The translations under genes and the position numbers were made by a program. From Sphingobacteriales bacterium 50-39 (GTDB taxonomy: Bacteria; Bacteroidota; Bacteroidia; Chitinophagales; Chitinophagaceae), in NCBI GenBank assembly GCA_001898505.1, contig MKTZ01000026.1, forward strand, positions 186,001 to 250,000: a DNA stretch of 64,000 nt. The letters are read 5' to 3'. Every line of letters begins with the position of its first letter. The stretch's first letter is position 1. Under the pieces are notes generated by a model that saw nothing but the letters and a program-made list of their open reading frames with translations, made no database searches and was not told the DNA's origin. This document shows, in pieces, positions 33,193-42,395 of the stretch.

Positions 33193-33732
33193 ATGAAATC
33201 CGGAAAAATATCTATCGCAGTCACCTGCGGATTGATCGCAGGTCTGGCCCTGATCCTCCTTATAACAATATTGTATCTTGGGGGGATTGATGCGTTCATA
33301 GGATATAGCTGGTTTATCTGGCTTGTTCTTATCAGCGCCGCCATTGTCGCCCCTGTAATGGAAAAAAAGGCCCAGGCAGGATACCTGGAATTCAGAGAGG
33401 CTCTGAAAGCCGCCTTTCTCGTCTTTGTCATCGCCATGTTCCTGCAAAGTATCTTTTCCTGGATCCTGATGAACTTCATCGATCAAGGGTTCCGGGATGC
33501 TGTGGAGCGCGCAACACTCGAGAAGGCCGAGAAGTTCATGCAGAGCATAAAGATGGACCAGGACCTCATTGACAAAACACTGGATGAACAGCGGGGAAAG
33601 AACCAATATGCCCTTCCCAAGATCCTGACCGGGCTTTGCGTTTCCTATATTTTCTGTTTCCTGATCTCTCTGCTGATCGCAGCTATTGTAAAAAAGAAAA
33701 AACCGGAATTCCACGACACGGCATTTAAATAA
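33193..33732 (+). CDS. DUF4199 family membrane protein
   Basis: 179 residues starting MKSGKISIAVT; the ATG at 33193 is 7 bases after the preceding stop, and an in-frame upstream ATG at 33103 would overlap it by 83 bases. Four hydrophobic helices: about 9-29, 35-50, 70-95 and 150-170. A conserved helix pair around FREALKAAFLVFVIAMFLQ and a charged loop of about 50 residues (DAVERATLEKAEKFM) sit before the last helix. This matches DUF4199, a Bacteroidota inner-membrane family with no known role that is often encoded between a dihydroorotase-like gene and a GT2 gene, as here. Confidence 0.8.
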   Translation: MKSGKISIAVTCGLIAGLALILLITILYLGGIDAFIGYSWFIWLVLISAAIVAPVMEKKAQAGYLEFREALKAAFLVFVIAMFLQSIFSWILMNFIDQGFRDAVERATLEKAEKFMQSIKMDQDLIDKTLDEQRGKNQYALPKILTGLCVSYIFCFLISLLIAAIVKKKKPEFHDTAFK

Positions 33733-33743
33733 TAAAGCACCAC

Positions 33744-34697
33744 ATGGATGTATCGATAGTCATACCTGTATACAACGAAGACGAATCCCTGCCTGAACTA
33801 TGCAGCTGGATCGACCGCGTGGTAAAGGAGAATAACCTTTCCTGTGAGATCATTCTCGTAGACGATGGCAGCACGGACAATTCCTGGGAGGTCATTAAAG
33901 AATTACGACGAGGCAATCCCTGTATTCGGGGCATACGGTTCCAACGCAATTATGGCAAGTCTGCCGCTCTTAACGAAGGCTTCAAAGCCTCCGTCGGAGA
34001 GGTCGTGATCACTATGGACGCAGATATGCAGGATAGCCCGGATGAAATACCCGAGCTTCGGCGTATGATCCTGGAAGATAATTTCGACCTGGTCAGCGGC
34101 TGGAAAAAAGTCCGTCATGACCCCATTTCAAAGACCCTGCCATCCAAATTCTTTAACTGGACCACGGCGCGCGTAAGCAAAATACCGCTCCATGATTTCA
34201 ACTGTGGACTGAAGGCCTACCGCCTCAAAGTCGTCAAAGGCATCGAGGTTTATGGAGAGATGCATCGCTATATCCCCGTCATTGCAAAATGGGCTGGCTT
34301 CCGCCGTATAGGCGAGAAAGTGGTGCAACACAGGGCCCGGAAATATGGGTATACAAAATTCGGCGGCCTGGGCAGGGGACTGAAAGGCTTGTTAGACCTG
34401 GTGTCGATCACCTTTGTAGGTAAATATGGCAAACGCCCCATGCACTTTTTCGGTCCCCTGGGTGTGGTATGCTTTCTCATCGGCTTCTTCTTCGCCGTAT
34501 ACCTCATTGCCAACAAGCTCGCACACTATACTACTTTTGGATTGACGACGAAACCAGCTTTTTATATTGCGCTGACCATGATGGTCATCGGGAGCCAGCT
34601 TTTTCTCACCGGCTTTGTGGCGGAGCTGATAGGCCGTAATTCATCGGGACGGAACAATTATCTCATCGAAGAAAAACTGGGGCTGGATCAGCCATGA
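33744..34697 (+). CDS. GT2 glycosyltransferase, polyprenyl-phosphate sugar synthase type (GtrB/DPMS-like)
   Basis: 317 residues. Catalytic GT-A domain with DVSIVIPVYNEDESLPEL, CEIILVDDGSTDNS near 33, FQRNYGKSAALNEGF near 67 and the metal-binding MDADMQDSPDEIPEL near 92. Two C-terminal membrane helices (about 233-255 and 268-290) follow, the GtrB layout. Such enzymes make polyprenyl-phosphate-linked glucose, mannose or similar on the cytoplasmic face, to be used by GT-C enzymes after flipping. Its stop codon overlaps the next start as ATGA. Confidence 0.87.
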   Translation: MDVSIVIPVYNEDESLPELCSWIDRVVKENNLSCEIILVDDGSTDNSWEVIKELRRGNPCIRGIRFQRNYGKSAALNEGFKASVGEVVITMDADMQDSPDEIPELRRMILEDNFDLVSGWKKVRHDPISKTLPSKFFNWTTARVSKIPLHDFNCGLKAYRLKVVKGIEVYGEMHRYIPVIAKWAGFRRIGEKVVQHRARKYGYTKFGGLGRGLKGLLDLVSITFVGKYGKRPMHFFGPLGVVCFLIGFFFAVYLIANKLAHYTTFGLTTKPAFYIALTMMVIGSQLFLTGFVAELIGRNSSGRNNYLIEEKLGLDQP

Positions 34698-35860
34698 ACG
34701 GCTCCGTCATCATCCTGGGCCCTGCACACCCCCTCAGAGGAGGAGGGCTTACTACGTTCAATCACCGGCTGGCAAAGGCCTTTATACAGGCAGGCTATGA
34801 TTGTCAGATCTACTCCTTTTCATTACAATACCCTTCCTTTTTGTTTCCCGGGAGCTCGCAATATACGGATGAACCCGCCCCCGAGGGTCTGAACATCCAT
34901 TCCCGTGTCAATAGCATCAATCCCATCAACTGGTGGCTGGTAGGCGAAGAGCTGAGACGCCGCCGTCCCGACATCATCGTCGTACGGTACTGGCTGCCGT
35001 TTATGGGGCCCGCGCTGGGGACCATCCTGCGGAGAGTGCGCAGGAACAGGCATACCCGCATCATTGCCTTGACGGATAATGTCATACCACATGAGCGGAG
35101 GCCGGGTGATATCCCCTTTACAAAGTATTTCCTAAAGAGCTGTGACGCCTATATTACCATGAGCGAAAAGGTGATGCAGGACCTGCGATCTTTTGAAAAG
35201 GAGAAACCTGCCTTGCAGGTGCCGCATCCTTTGTACGACAACTTTGGAGAGCCTGTTACCCGGCAGGAGGCCAGGGCCGCGCTGCGACAAAAAGGGCTGT
35301 CCATCGGGGACGATGACAGGATACTGCTGTTCTTCGGATTCATCCGCAAATACAAAGGGCTCGACATGCTGTTCGACGCCATGGCGGATAGCCGTATCAG
35401 GGCGGCAGGTATCAAGCTGCTGGTGGCAGGTGAATTCTATGAGGACGAGCGGGGCTATCGGGAACAGATCGAACGGCTTGGCATCGGTCCCAGTCTGCTG
35501 CTACGCACAGACTTTATTCCCGACCAGGATGTGAAGTACTATCTCTGTGCGGCAAATGCGGTGGTACAGCCTTACCGGAATGCCACTCAGAGCGGAGTTA
35601 CTCCCCTCGCCTATCATTTCGGAATACCCATGATCGTCACGGATGTGGGAGGGCTGCCCGCCCTGGTTCCGCACGAACGTGTGGGGTTGGTAGTACAGCC
35701 GGAAGCCGAAGCCCTGGCGGACGGGATATTGCGTATGTTCGAATTAGGCTTCGACCATTTTATTCCTCATCTTCGTACAGAAAGGGAAAAATATTCATGG
35801 AGCAAGCTAGTGGACAGTATTATAACACTGAGCGATAAAACCGCAGGGTTGCGGACTTAA
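34694..35860 (+). CDS. GT4 family glycosyltransferase
   Basis: 388 residues. The N-terminal half begins SVIILGPAHPLRGGGLTTFN, where a Gly-rich turn binds the donor phosphates. The C-terminal half contains LLFFGFIRKYKGLDMLFDAM, LLVAGEFYEDERGY and QSGVTPLAYHFGIPMIVTDV. The residue before SGVTP is Gln, so the usual first Glu of EX7E is absent, a variation seen in some GT4 members. It is translationally coupled to the GT2 gene and followed 9 bases later by the GmhA-like gene, consistent with a small glycoconjugate operon. Substrate unknown. Confidence 0.86.
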   Translation: MNGSVIILGPAHPLRGGGLTTFNHRLAKAFIQAGYDCQIYSFSLQYPSFLFPGSSQYTDEPAPEGLNIHSRVNSINPINWWLVGEELRRRRPDIIVVRYWLPFMGPALGTILRRVRRNRHTRIIALTDNVIPHERRPGDIPFTKYFLKSCDAYITMSEKVMQDLRSFEKEKPALQVPHPLYDNFGEPVTRQEARAALRQKGLSIGDDDRILLFFGFIRKYKGLDMLFDAMADSRIRAAGIKLLVAGEFYEDERGYREQIERLGIGPSLLLRTDFIPDQDVKYYLCAANAVVQPYRNATQSGVTPLAYHFGIPMIVTDVGGLPALVPHERVGLVVQPEAEALADGILRMFELGFDHFIPHLRTEREKYSWSKLVDSIITLSDKTAGLRT

Positions 35861-35869
35861 AATTTATCT

Positions 35870-36448
35870 ATGAAGGACAAAATAAAACACTGTATCAGCG
35901 AGTCGGTGTCCGTAAAATCTGAAGTGCTAAAGGACGAACGGCTATTGCTGCTGATCGAGGAGCTCGTGGATGTCATCGTTACGGTGTTCCGTAACGGCAA
36001 CCATATCTATTTTTGCGGCAACGGAGGAAGCGCAGCAGATGCGCAGCACCTGGCGGCCGAGTTCTCGGGGAGGTTTTATATCAATCGGGAAGCCCTGCCC
36101 GCCGAGGCATTGCATTGCAACACGTCTTATCTTACGGCGGTAGCCAACGACTACACTTATGACGTGATCTATTCGCGGCTGATCAGGGGTATTGGGAAAA
36201 AAGGCGATATACTCATCGGGCTGTCTACTTCGGGCAATTCCGCCAATATCGTACAAGCTTTTGAGACGGCACGGGAAAAAGAGATGATAACAATAGGGTT
36301 CACGGGTGCAAGCGGCGGCGCATTAAAAGAATTGAGCGACTACCTGGTGAATGTGCCATCCTCCAACACACCCAGGATACAGGAGGCGCATATGCTCATC
36401 GGACACATTATTTGTCAGCTGGTAGAAGAAGAATATTTTCATGCATAG
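35870..36448 (+). CDS. gmhA: SIS-domain phosphoheptose isomerase (GmhA-like)
   Basis: 192 residues, the usual GmhA length. FCGNGGSAADAQHLAAEFSGRF (about 46-67) is the substrate-phosphate loop. Further signatures are LPAEALHCNTSYLTAVAND near 76, GDILIGLSTSGNSANIV near 112, and NTPRIQEAHMLIGHIICQLVE near 164, whose Glu and His are the catalytic pair in characterised GmhA. By homology it converts sedoheptulose-7-phosphate to D-glycero-D-manno-heptose-7-phosphate in the cytoplasm. Its last 8 bases overlap the GmhB-like gene. The kinase and nucleotidyltransferase for the rest of the heptose pathway are not nearby. Confidence 0.9.
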   Translation: MKDKIKHCISESVSVKSEVLKDERLLLLIEELVDVIVTVFRNGNHIYFCGNGGSAADAQHLAAEFSGRFYINREALPAEALHCNTSYLTAVANDYTYDVIYSRLIRGIGKKGDILIGLSTSGNSANIVQAFETAREKEMITIGFTGASGGALKELSDYLVNVPSSNTPRIQEAHMLIGHIICQLVEEEYFHA

Positions 36449-37004
36449 TATGCTGGATCTTAGAGAAATCGATAGCCGGTGGACCCTGTTTCTTGACAGG
36501 GATGGGGTTATCAACGTGGAAAAGGATCAGAGCTATATCTTCCATTACGGCGAATTTGTATTTTATGAGGGGGGATTGGAAGCATTATCTTTACTGTCGA
36601 AGATCTTTCCCCGCATCGTGGTAGTGACGAATCAAAAAGGAGTTGGAAAGGGACTGATGACCATAGCAGCATTGACGGACATACACGAAAAGATGACGGC
36701 AGCGGTTGTGGCGGGAGGAGGACGGATCGATGCAATATATTATTGCGACGCCCTTTCAGATGATCATCCCCACCGTAAGCCTAATCCTGGGATGGCGTTT
36801 GCTGCACAGCAGGACCTCCCGGAGATCGATCTCTCAAGGAGCATTATGGTAGGAAACAATATCAGCGATATGGAATTTGGGAAGAACGCAGGCATGTATA
36901 CCGTGTTCCTGAGCACCACCAGCCCCGCGCCAACGCTCCCCCACCCTTCCATTGACATGATTTTTAGCAACTTATACGATTTTGCAAAAGCTTTGCACTT
37001 GTGA
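36441..37004 (+). CDS. HAD phosphatase, GmhB-like (heptose-1,7-bisphosphatase type)
   Basis: 187 residues; starts at 36441 (8-base overlap with gmhA) or at the third codon after, 36450. HAD motif I LFLDRDGVIN (about 17-26), motif II VVVTNQKGVGKG (61-72), motif III RKPNPGM and motif IV MVGNNISDMEFGKNAGM. The insertion that in E. coli GmhB carries a Cys/His zinc site reads CDALSDDHPHRKP, keeping one Cys and two His but not the CxC. The zinc site is thus probably lost or altered. The pairing with GmhA argues for the heptose bisphosphate substrate. A histidinol-phosphatase-like role is the alternative. Confidence 0.84.
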   Translation: MHSMLDLREIDSRWTLFLDRDGVINVEKDQSYIFHYGEFVFYEGGLEALSLLSKIFPRIVVVTNQKGVGKGLMTIAALTDIHEKMTAAVVAGGGRIDAIYYCDALSDDHPHRKPNPGMAFAAQQDLPEIDLSRSIMVGNNISDMEFGKNAGMYTVFLSTTSPAPTLPHPSIDMIFSNLYDFAKALHL

Positions 37005-37042
37005 TGAAATACGGATATGTCTTTAGCGTTAAAAATCCTAAT

Positions 37043-38068
37043 ATGATCAACCGTGTGTTCTATATTGTGCTTATTTGCCTCTTCGGCGCAGGTTTCCAGC
37101 AAATGCATGCGCAGACCTCCATCAGCAGGAGCGTTTTGAAGTCGTTGCAGGTACAAGAGGACTCCCTGAAGGTGTTGTCGGACTCGCTGATCAATGCAGG
37201 GGATCCGGCTGTGCGGTTGCGCGCCGACAGCCAGTTCATCCGTACCCTGGTGCGGAGTCTCAAGATGAAGAACTCTTTTTATTACCCATTCGACAGCCTG
37301 GCAGGCATATCCAGGCTATATGCTCCGGACAGCACATTCCGGATCCTCACCTGGCAGTATAAAAGAGATGATCTGCTCTTTTTACAGGAAGGGGCCATTC
37401 AGATGAATCAGCCCGATGGATCGCTGAAGCTTTACCCTCTTTTTGACGTCTCCATGTTCACTGCCAAGCCGCTGGATTCTATAAGGACCCGCCGTAACTG
37501 GATAGGCGCCATCTATTACCGGATAATCGAGAAGTCCTACCAGGGGACCAATTATTATACGTTATTGGGGTTTGATGACTTCACGCGCAGCAGCAATAAA
37601 AAATGGATGGAAGTGCTGACCTTTTCACGCAGCGGGGAGCCCGTTTTTGGAGGACCTTATTTTTCATTCCAGGACGATTCGATACGGAAACCCGTCCAAT
37701 ACAGGTATAACATCGAATACAAGAAGGATGCCACCACCCGGTTCAATTATGACCCACAACTCAATATGGTGTTGTTCGATCACCTGGTCCCCGAAGGGGA
37801 TGAGCCGGAGAGAAAGGACACTTATATACCGGATGGGGACTTTGAAGGGTTCAAGTGGCAGGATGGCATGTGGGTGCATGTTGAGAAACGGATATTCAAT
37901 ACTATTCTCAAGAACGGTGAGTTCCCGATGGATGAGAAGATGAGGGATGACAACGGGGCCATCAACGAGCAGAAACTGCAGGAACAATCCGAGAAAAATA
38001 TTCAGAACGCCGAAAAGGCGAAGACTACTACCCCGGCCAAGAAACCGGTCAAGAAGCCCAATGGCTGA
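37043..38068 (+). CDS. Unrecognised secreted protein
   Basis: 341 residues from the ATG at 37043, which begins a signal peptide MINRVFYIVLICLFGAGFQQMHAQ; an ATG at 37001 would add a polar extension before it. The mature chain is soluble, with many Tyr/Trp/Phe and beta-like segments (RILTWQYKRDDLLFLQEGAIQM, WIGAIYYRIIEKSY, YYTLLGFDDFT, FGGPYFSFQDDSIRKPVQYRYNIEY). It ends in a Lys/Pro-rich tail (TTTPAKKPVKKPNG). I recognise the general type as a conserved Bacteroidota periplasmic protein but no function. It follows the GmhB-like gene by 38 bases and may be the last member of that operon. Confidence 0.75.
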   Translation: MINRVFYIVLICLFGAGFQQMHAQTSISRSVLKSLQVQEDSLKVLSDSLINAGDPAVRLRADSQFIRTLVRSLKMKNSFYYPFDSLAGISRLYAPDSTFRILTWQYKRDDLLFLQEGAIQMNQPDGSLKLYPLFDVSMFTAKPLDSIRTRRNWIGAIYYRIIEKSYQGTNYYTLLGFDDFTRSSNKKWMEVLTFSRSGEPVFGGPYFSFQDDSIRKPVQYRYNIEYKKDATTRFNYDPQLNMVLFDHLVPEGDEPERKDTYIPDGDFEGFKWQDGMWVHVEKRIFNTILKNGEFPMDEKMRDDNGAINEQKLQEQSEKNIQNAEKAKTTTPAKKPVKKPNG

Positions 38069-38072
38069 GCCC

Positions 38073-38143
38073 GGCTTCGCACAGCGAAGCCGTCCGAAGG
38101 ACAGACAAACAGAGTCCGCGTAAAAGCCGGACCGCCAGGTCCG
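38073..38143. repeat. Cluster of short perfect hairpins between convergent genes
   Basis: GGCTTCGC-ACA-GCGAAGCC (38073-38091), GTCC-GAA-GGAC (38092-38102) and CGGACC-GCCA-GGTCCG (38128-38143) lie in the gap between two convergent genes. No T-runs follow, so they are not standard terminators, although they could block read-through in either direction. Hairpins of similar design, with 7-8 bp stems and GCA loops, occur at 53465-53521, suggesting a dispersed palindromic element. Confidence 0.55.
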
Positions 38144-38151
38144 ACGTCTCT

Positions 38152-38793
38152 TCAATGGCCTAACAATCTGTTTTTCGCCCGCAGATACTCTTCCTCCGAC
38201 AAGGCGCCCTTTTGCTTAAGATCAAATAATTTCTCCAGCTCGGCAGCAATGGCAGGAGCATTTTGAGCCGGTCCCGGATGGGCGGCGTATGGCATAGCCT
38301 GCTGTATGGCCGCCGCCATCTGCTGTGCATGGGCCGAGGTCTGGAGTGTTTTATATTCCGACTGTGCGGCCGTGATGGTATCCTTCAGGCGGCGGGGATG
38401 ATTGACGTTGAAATAATCCGTTGCTCCTACTTCGGCAGCCGTTTGTATCTCTACATGCCCGTAATTGAAAAGCCTGCCCATCGGCGTCATATCATAAGAG
38501 ACATTGTTGATCTTATCCAGGGGACTTTCTTTGGCATAATGGCTGAGCAGACCGGACTCGTCGACAACGCGATAATTGGTCACTACCCAGATATTGACCT
38601 TCCACGTATAATATTTCCACAGGAAATAAAGGATGCCCAGGGCGGCGGCGATCCATCCATAACGCTCGATAAAGCCTATGAAATAGGAAGCAACACAGCC
38701 TGCCAGAGCAATAAGGACAGGGAGGACCAGCAGGGTCCAGCTGCTGTAGGTGACCAAAAGTATCTTTTCTCCTTTTTGAAGCGGGGTGCGCAT
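38152..38793 (-). CDS. Membrane PH-domain protein with C-terminal SHOCT
   Basis: 213 residues. Two hydrophobic helices (about 17-40 and 46-62) are followed by a bacterial PH (bPH2/YdbT-like) domain (NIWVVTNYRVVDESGLLSHY, IKNVSYD-like DKINNVSYDMTPMGRLFNYG, VEIQTAA) spanning about 65-150. An Ala/Gln-rich linker leads to a SHOCT motif at about 182-211 (LEKLFDLKQKGALSEEEYLRAK). Both modules are common in bacterial membrane proteins of unknown function, and SHOCT is thought to mediate oligomer contacts. It is convergent with the upstream secreted-protein gene. Function unknown. Confidence 0.85.
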   Translation of the reverse strand: MRTPLQKGEKILLVTYSSWTLLVLPVLIALAGCVASYFIGFIERYGWIAAALGILYFLWKYYTWKVNIWVVTNYRVVDESGLLSHYAKESPLDKINNVSYDMTPMGRLFNYGHVEIQTAAEVGATDYFNVNHPRRLKDTITAAQSEYKTLQTSAHAQQMAAAIQQAMPYAAHPGPAQNAPAIAAELEKLFDLKQKGALSEEEYLRAKNRLLGH

Positions 38794-38837
38794 GAGTATT
38801 ATGCTATTAGCGTGATGATTCGATGCAATTTCCGGGC

Positions 38838-39908
38838 CTACTTATAGCAGCCCTGTTTGCCCAGCATGTCCTTGATCATCTGTTCCCATTTGGCCTGGGC
38901 GGCAACTATCTGTCCATGATTGGTCTCCCCATCATAGAGCTCCTGCTGCTGCTGGATCTCTTTCTCCTTCTGTCTGTACAGCTGTTCCAGCTCTTTGATA
39001 TAATTACCGGGCGTAAAGGTAAAGCTACGGATCGTGTCAGCCAATTCACAGGCTTTTATGGCTGTGATATTGAAATGATGCTGTTCGTGCTGTAAGGTAC
39101 GGGCATTACGGCTATCGGTCCGGCACCAGGACCGGCTCTTGTCAAAAAAAGGGAGGATGGTAACGACGACCCTGGTCTGGCTGTACTGTGTCTGCTGGCT
39201 GGTCCTCACATCCAGACCGCTGTTGGTCGCGGCAGCGGCACGGCTTAGGTCATCTGGCCTGCCTCTAAAATCATCTAATGTCAGAAGCCTTCCGGTGGAC
39301 CAGGCGATCTTATCCGTATCGTCGGAACTGGTTGCTATTTCTGCCTGTACGTCTACGGAGGGACCGCTGTTACTGGCCTTCAGCTGTTGTTGATGCTGGC
39401 CTGCCCAGGTATCGAACTGCTGTAACATATCGTCCAGGCCACGTCTGATGAGCTCTTCGATATACCGGGTGGCGTCCATGGTGGACTGCACAGAATTGTT
39501 CCCTTTGTATTCCACGATCTTTCCACCGGCATTGTAAAAGGCGATATTCATCCGCACCTCCGATTCTGCCTTTAGCCCTCCCGCCTTTTCGGCAACCTCG
39601 AGCTGCGCAATGTGGAGGGTGATGGAATTGGTGCGGGTGTCCTGTGTCAGGTTGGTCTTCAGGAAATCCGATATAGCCGCGGCAGCTCCGCCGGGCAGAT
39701 TGAGCGATACATACTTTTTACTGAAAAGACCGGCCCGTACGGAGCCAATGGTGGCAGTATCCTGTCTGTCATCCCTGACGCCGGCGATATAGTAATTCTG
39801 CAGCCGGGTCTTCAGCTTCTCCTGCCGGAAGCTGATAGTCTTTACTCCCTGGGCCTGATTGAGAAAAGGAAGGAACAAAAGGAATAAAAGAAAGGATATC
39901 TTCTGCAT
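38838..39908 (-). CDS. Secreted DUF922-like zincin-type protein
   Basis: 356 residues from the ATG at 39908, 7 bases after the lepA stop, which begins the signal peptide MQKISFLLFLLFLPFLNQAQ; an ATG at 39923 overlaps lepA by 8 bases and is possible. The first half (about 30-190) is an unassigned mixed domain. The second half starts WSTGRLLTLDDFRGRPDD and contains LQHEQHHFNIT, an HExxH-type zinc motif, followed by a coiled-coil-like Gln/Glu tail (KELEQLYRQKEKEIQQQQ). The DDFRG and HEQHHF pair is characteristic of DUF922 putative metalloproteases. Proteolysis is unproven. The gene is probably co-transcribed with lepA. Confidence 0.75.
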   Translation of the reverse strand: MQKISFLLFLLFLPFLNQAQGVKTISFRQEKLKTRLQNYYIAGVRDDRQDTATIGSVRAGLFSKKYVSLNLPGGAAAAISDFLKTNLTQDTRTNSITLHIAQLEVAEKAGGLKAESEVRMNIAFYNAGGKIVEYKGNNSVQSTMDATRYIEELIRRGLDDMLQQFDTWAGQHQQQLKASNSGPSVDVQAEIATSSDDTDKIAWSTGRLLTLDDFRGRPDDLSRAAAATNSGLDVRTSQQTQYSQTRVVVTILPFFDKSRSWCRTDSRNARTLQHEQHHFNITAIKACELADTIRSFTFTPGNYIKELEQLYRQKEKEIQQQQELYDGETNHGQIVAAQAKWEQMIKDMLGKQGCYK

Positions 39909-39915
39909 AAGTTGT

Positions 39916-41706
39916 TTAGTCATCCAATTTCAAGACGGCCAGGAATGCCTCCTGCGGAACTTCCACGTTACCGATCTGGCGCATACGCTTTTTACCTTCC
40001 TTCTGCTTTTCCAGCAGCTTACGCTTACGGCTGATGTCACCGCCATAACATTTGGCTGTAACGTCCTTACGCAAGGCGCTGATGGTCTCCCGTGCGATGA
40101 CCTTGGCGCCGATGGCGGCCTGGATAGCGATCTGGAATTGCTGACGGGGCAAAAGCTCCTTTAACTTTTCACAGAGCTTTCTTCCAAAGTCCGTGCTCCG
40201 GCTGCGATGGATAAGAGCGCTGAGGGCATCTACTTTATCCCCGTTGAGGAGGATATCCATCTTTACGATATCGCTTTCTCTCCTGCCTATCGGATGATAG
40301 TCGAAGGAAGCGTAACCGCGGGTCTGGCTTTTCAGCTTATCATAGAAGTCGAATACTATTTCCGTCAATGGCATCTCGAAGATGAGCTCGACGCGAGTAG
40401 TGGTCAGGTAGCTTTGATTGAGCAGTATACCCCGCTTGCCCAGACAAAGGGTCATGATATTGCCGATATAATCCGGTTTGGTAATGATCTGCGCCTTGAT
40501 ATATGGCTCTTCGATCCTCTCGATACGCACCGGGTCGGGCATTTCCGCGGGATTGTTCACCACTATCTCCTCCCCTTTGGTAGTATAGGCGACAAAGCTT
40601 ACGTTGGGGACGGTAGTGATCACCGTCTGGTTGAACTCTCTTTCCAGCCTTTCCTGGATGATCTCCATATGCAGCATGCCAAGGAATCCGCAACGGAAAC
40701 CAAAGCCAAGGGCCTGGGATGTCTCCAACTCATACGTGAGGCTGGCATCATTGAGCTGCAGCTTGTCCATGCAATCCCGCAGCTCTTCAAAATCATCCGT
40801 ATTGACGGGGAATATTCCGGCAAATACCATCGGCTTTACTTCCTCGAAACCCTGGATCATCTCCGGCTTGGGATTGCTTGCCAAGGTGATGGTGTCCCCT
40901 ACCTTGACTTCCTTTGCATTTTTAATACCCGTAATAATGTATCCTACGTCCCCCGTCTTTACCTCCTGTTTCGGTTCCAATGTGAGTTTCAGCACCCCCA
41001 CCTCATCCGCCTCGTATTCGATATCAGTCGAGACAAATTTTACGATATCGCCTTTTTTGATGCTGCCATTGAGTATCCGGTAGTATACGATGATACCCCG
41101 GAAAGAATTGAATACGCTGTCAAAGATGAGGGCTTGCAGAGGTACGTCGGGATTGCCTTCCGGAGGCGGTATCTTTTCGATGATGGCATCGATTATCTCC
41201 TGAACGCCAAGCCCTGTGCGTGCACTGGCCAGCAATATCTCCTCCGGCCGGCAGCCGATGAGGTCGATGATCTGATCCTTTACCTCCTCTACCATGGCGC
41301 CATCCATATCGATCTTATTGATGACAGGGATGATCTCCAGGTCGTTGCCAATGGCCAGGTAAAGATTGGAAATGGTTTGGGCCTGGATACCCTGGGTAGC
41401 ATCCACCAGCAAAAGGGCGCCTTCACAAGCAGCCAGCGCCCGGCTGACTTCATAGCTGAAATCGACATGTCCCGGAGTATCGATCAGGTTGAGTATATAT
41501 TGCTGTCCTTTATGGGCATAATTGATCTGGATGGCGTGGCTTTTAATAGTGATCCCCTTCTCTCTTTCCAGGTCCATATCATCCAGCACCTGTGCCTGCA
41601 TATCCCTTGCAGATATGGTGTTGGTCATTTCGAGCAAACGGTCTGCCAGGGTACTTTTACCGTGGTCAATATGGGCGATGATGCAAAAATTCCGGATGTT
41701 CTTCAT
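39916..41706 (-). CDS. lepA: Elongation factor 4 (LepA)
   Basis: 596 residues starting [20 protein letters not shown]; the upstream in-frame extension to 41790 is not needed because LepA proteins start at this point. G-domain motifs: AHIDHGKST (P-loop), DTPGHVDF (G3) and NKIDMDGA (G4). Domains II and III and the LepA-specific C-terminal domain follow, with [16 protein letters not shown] and the basic end [22 protein letters not shown]. It is a ribosome-binding GTPase that acts on stalled or mis-positioned elongation complexes. Length and order are fully standard. Confidence 0.97.
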   Translation of the reverse strand: MKNIRNFCIIAHIDHGKSTLADRLLEMTNTISARDMQAQVLDDMDLEREKGITIKSHAIQINYAHKGQQYILNLIDTPGHVDFSYEVSRALAACEGALLLVDATQGIQAQTISNLYLAIGNDLEIIPVINKIDMDGAMVEEVKDQIIDLIGCRPEEILLASARTGLGVQEIIDAIIEKIPPPEGNPDVPLQALIFDSVFNSFRGIIVYYRILNGSIKKGDIVKFVSTDIEYEADEVGVLKLTLEPKQEVKTGDVGYIITGIKNAKEVKVGDTITLASNPKPEMIQGFEEVKPMVFAGIFPVNTDDFEELRDCMDKLQLNDASLTYELETSQALGFGFRCGFLGMLHMEIIQERLEREFNQTVITTVPNVSFVAYTTKGEEIVVNNPAEMPDPVRIERIEEPYIKAQIITKPDYIGNIMTLCLGKRGILLNQSYLTTTRVELIFEMPLTEIVFDFYDKLKSQTRGYASFDYHPIGRRESDIVKMDILLNGDKVDALSALIHRSRSTDFGRKLCEKLKELLPRQQFQIAIQAAIGAKVIARETISALRKDVTAKCYGGDISRKRKLLEKQKEGKKRMRQIGNVEVPQEAFLAVLKLDD

Positions 41707-41813
41707 TGCGGTGTAAATACCCCTTTTTAATGAGGGTGCAAGATACGATTTTAGTGCCGCAAATTCCTTATTTTCACACAAATTCCACATCCCCCAGGCA
41801 ACTGGCTAAAAGC

Positions 41814-42395
41814 ATGATTTCCTTGCGTTCATACATCCAAAGACTATATCTTGTGCGATGCTGGCAGGAGTATAAATTGCTCTTTTTTCTTGCCATTATC
41901 TTTATCGGAGCCGTCCTTTATGGTCATAAGAGCAGCTGCGAGGTCACCCCGGCCCTGGTCATGGGCATGTATGCCGGTAGGGAGCAAAGGAGTGCAGACG
42001 ATTTTTTGGTCATTACGGCTGACAACGAGCTGCTGGACCTGCACCATACGCTTGATGAACCCCGCAGAATGATGATCTACTCCACCCTTTCAGCTTTTTA
42101 CCAGGCCGTTCCCTACCAGGGAGCGCCGGCAGGAGAAGACCCCAAGGCGCCGGCTATTCGTGAATTGGTACGCAAACATCCCTACATGAGGCTGTTAAGC
42201 TCTCATGCGATGAATGCGAAGGAAGACTACGGACAATATTTACCCTGGCTTCTGCAATACATCCGGCATTCGGTGAAGAGGGATATTCAACACCTGGGCA
42301 TCTACCAATTGCACGTTCATTATGACAAACAAAATTTGCCCGTAGCGGATTACCGTAAAATACTCTATGAGCTGGAGTCTCCCCATACTAAATAG
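41814..42395 (+). CDS. Unrecognised single-pass membrane protein
   Basis: 193 residues from the ATG at 41814. A short basic N-terminus (MISLRSYIQRLYLVRCW) precedes one hydrophobic helix (LLFFLAIIFIGAVLYG, about 22-38). A soluble part of about 150 residues follows, with DDFLVITADNELLDLHHTL and a His/Tyr-rich end (IYQLHVHYDKQNLPVADY). Topology suggests cytoplasmic N-terminus and periplasmic bulk. Its last 29 bases overlap the following membrane-protein gene, implying coupled translation and related roles. No family recognised. Confidence 0.65.
   Translation: MISLRSYIQRLYLVRCWQEYKLLFFLAIIFIGAVLYGHKSSCEVTPALVMGMYAGREQRSADDFLVITADNELLDLHHTLDEPRRMMIYSTLSAFYQAVPYQGAPAGEDPKAPAIRELVRKHPYMRLLSSHAMNAKEDYGQYLPWLLQYIRHSVKRDIQHLGIYQLHVHYDKQNLPVADYRKILYELESPHTK

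Noticed and set aside
40207-41730. Long plus-strand open frame opposite lepA
   Set aside because: It is an antisense shadow of a fully conserved LepA gene, with no recognisable motifs and an unlikely residue composition.
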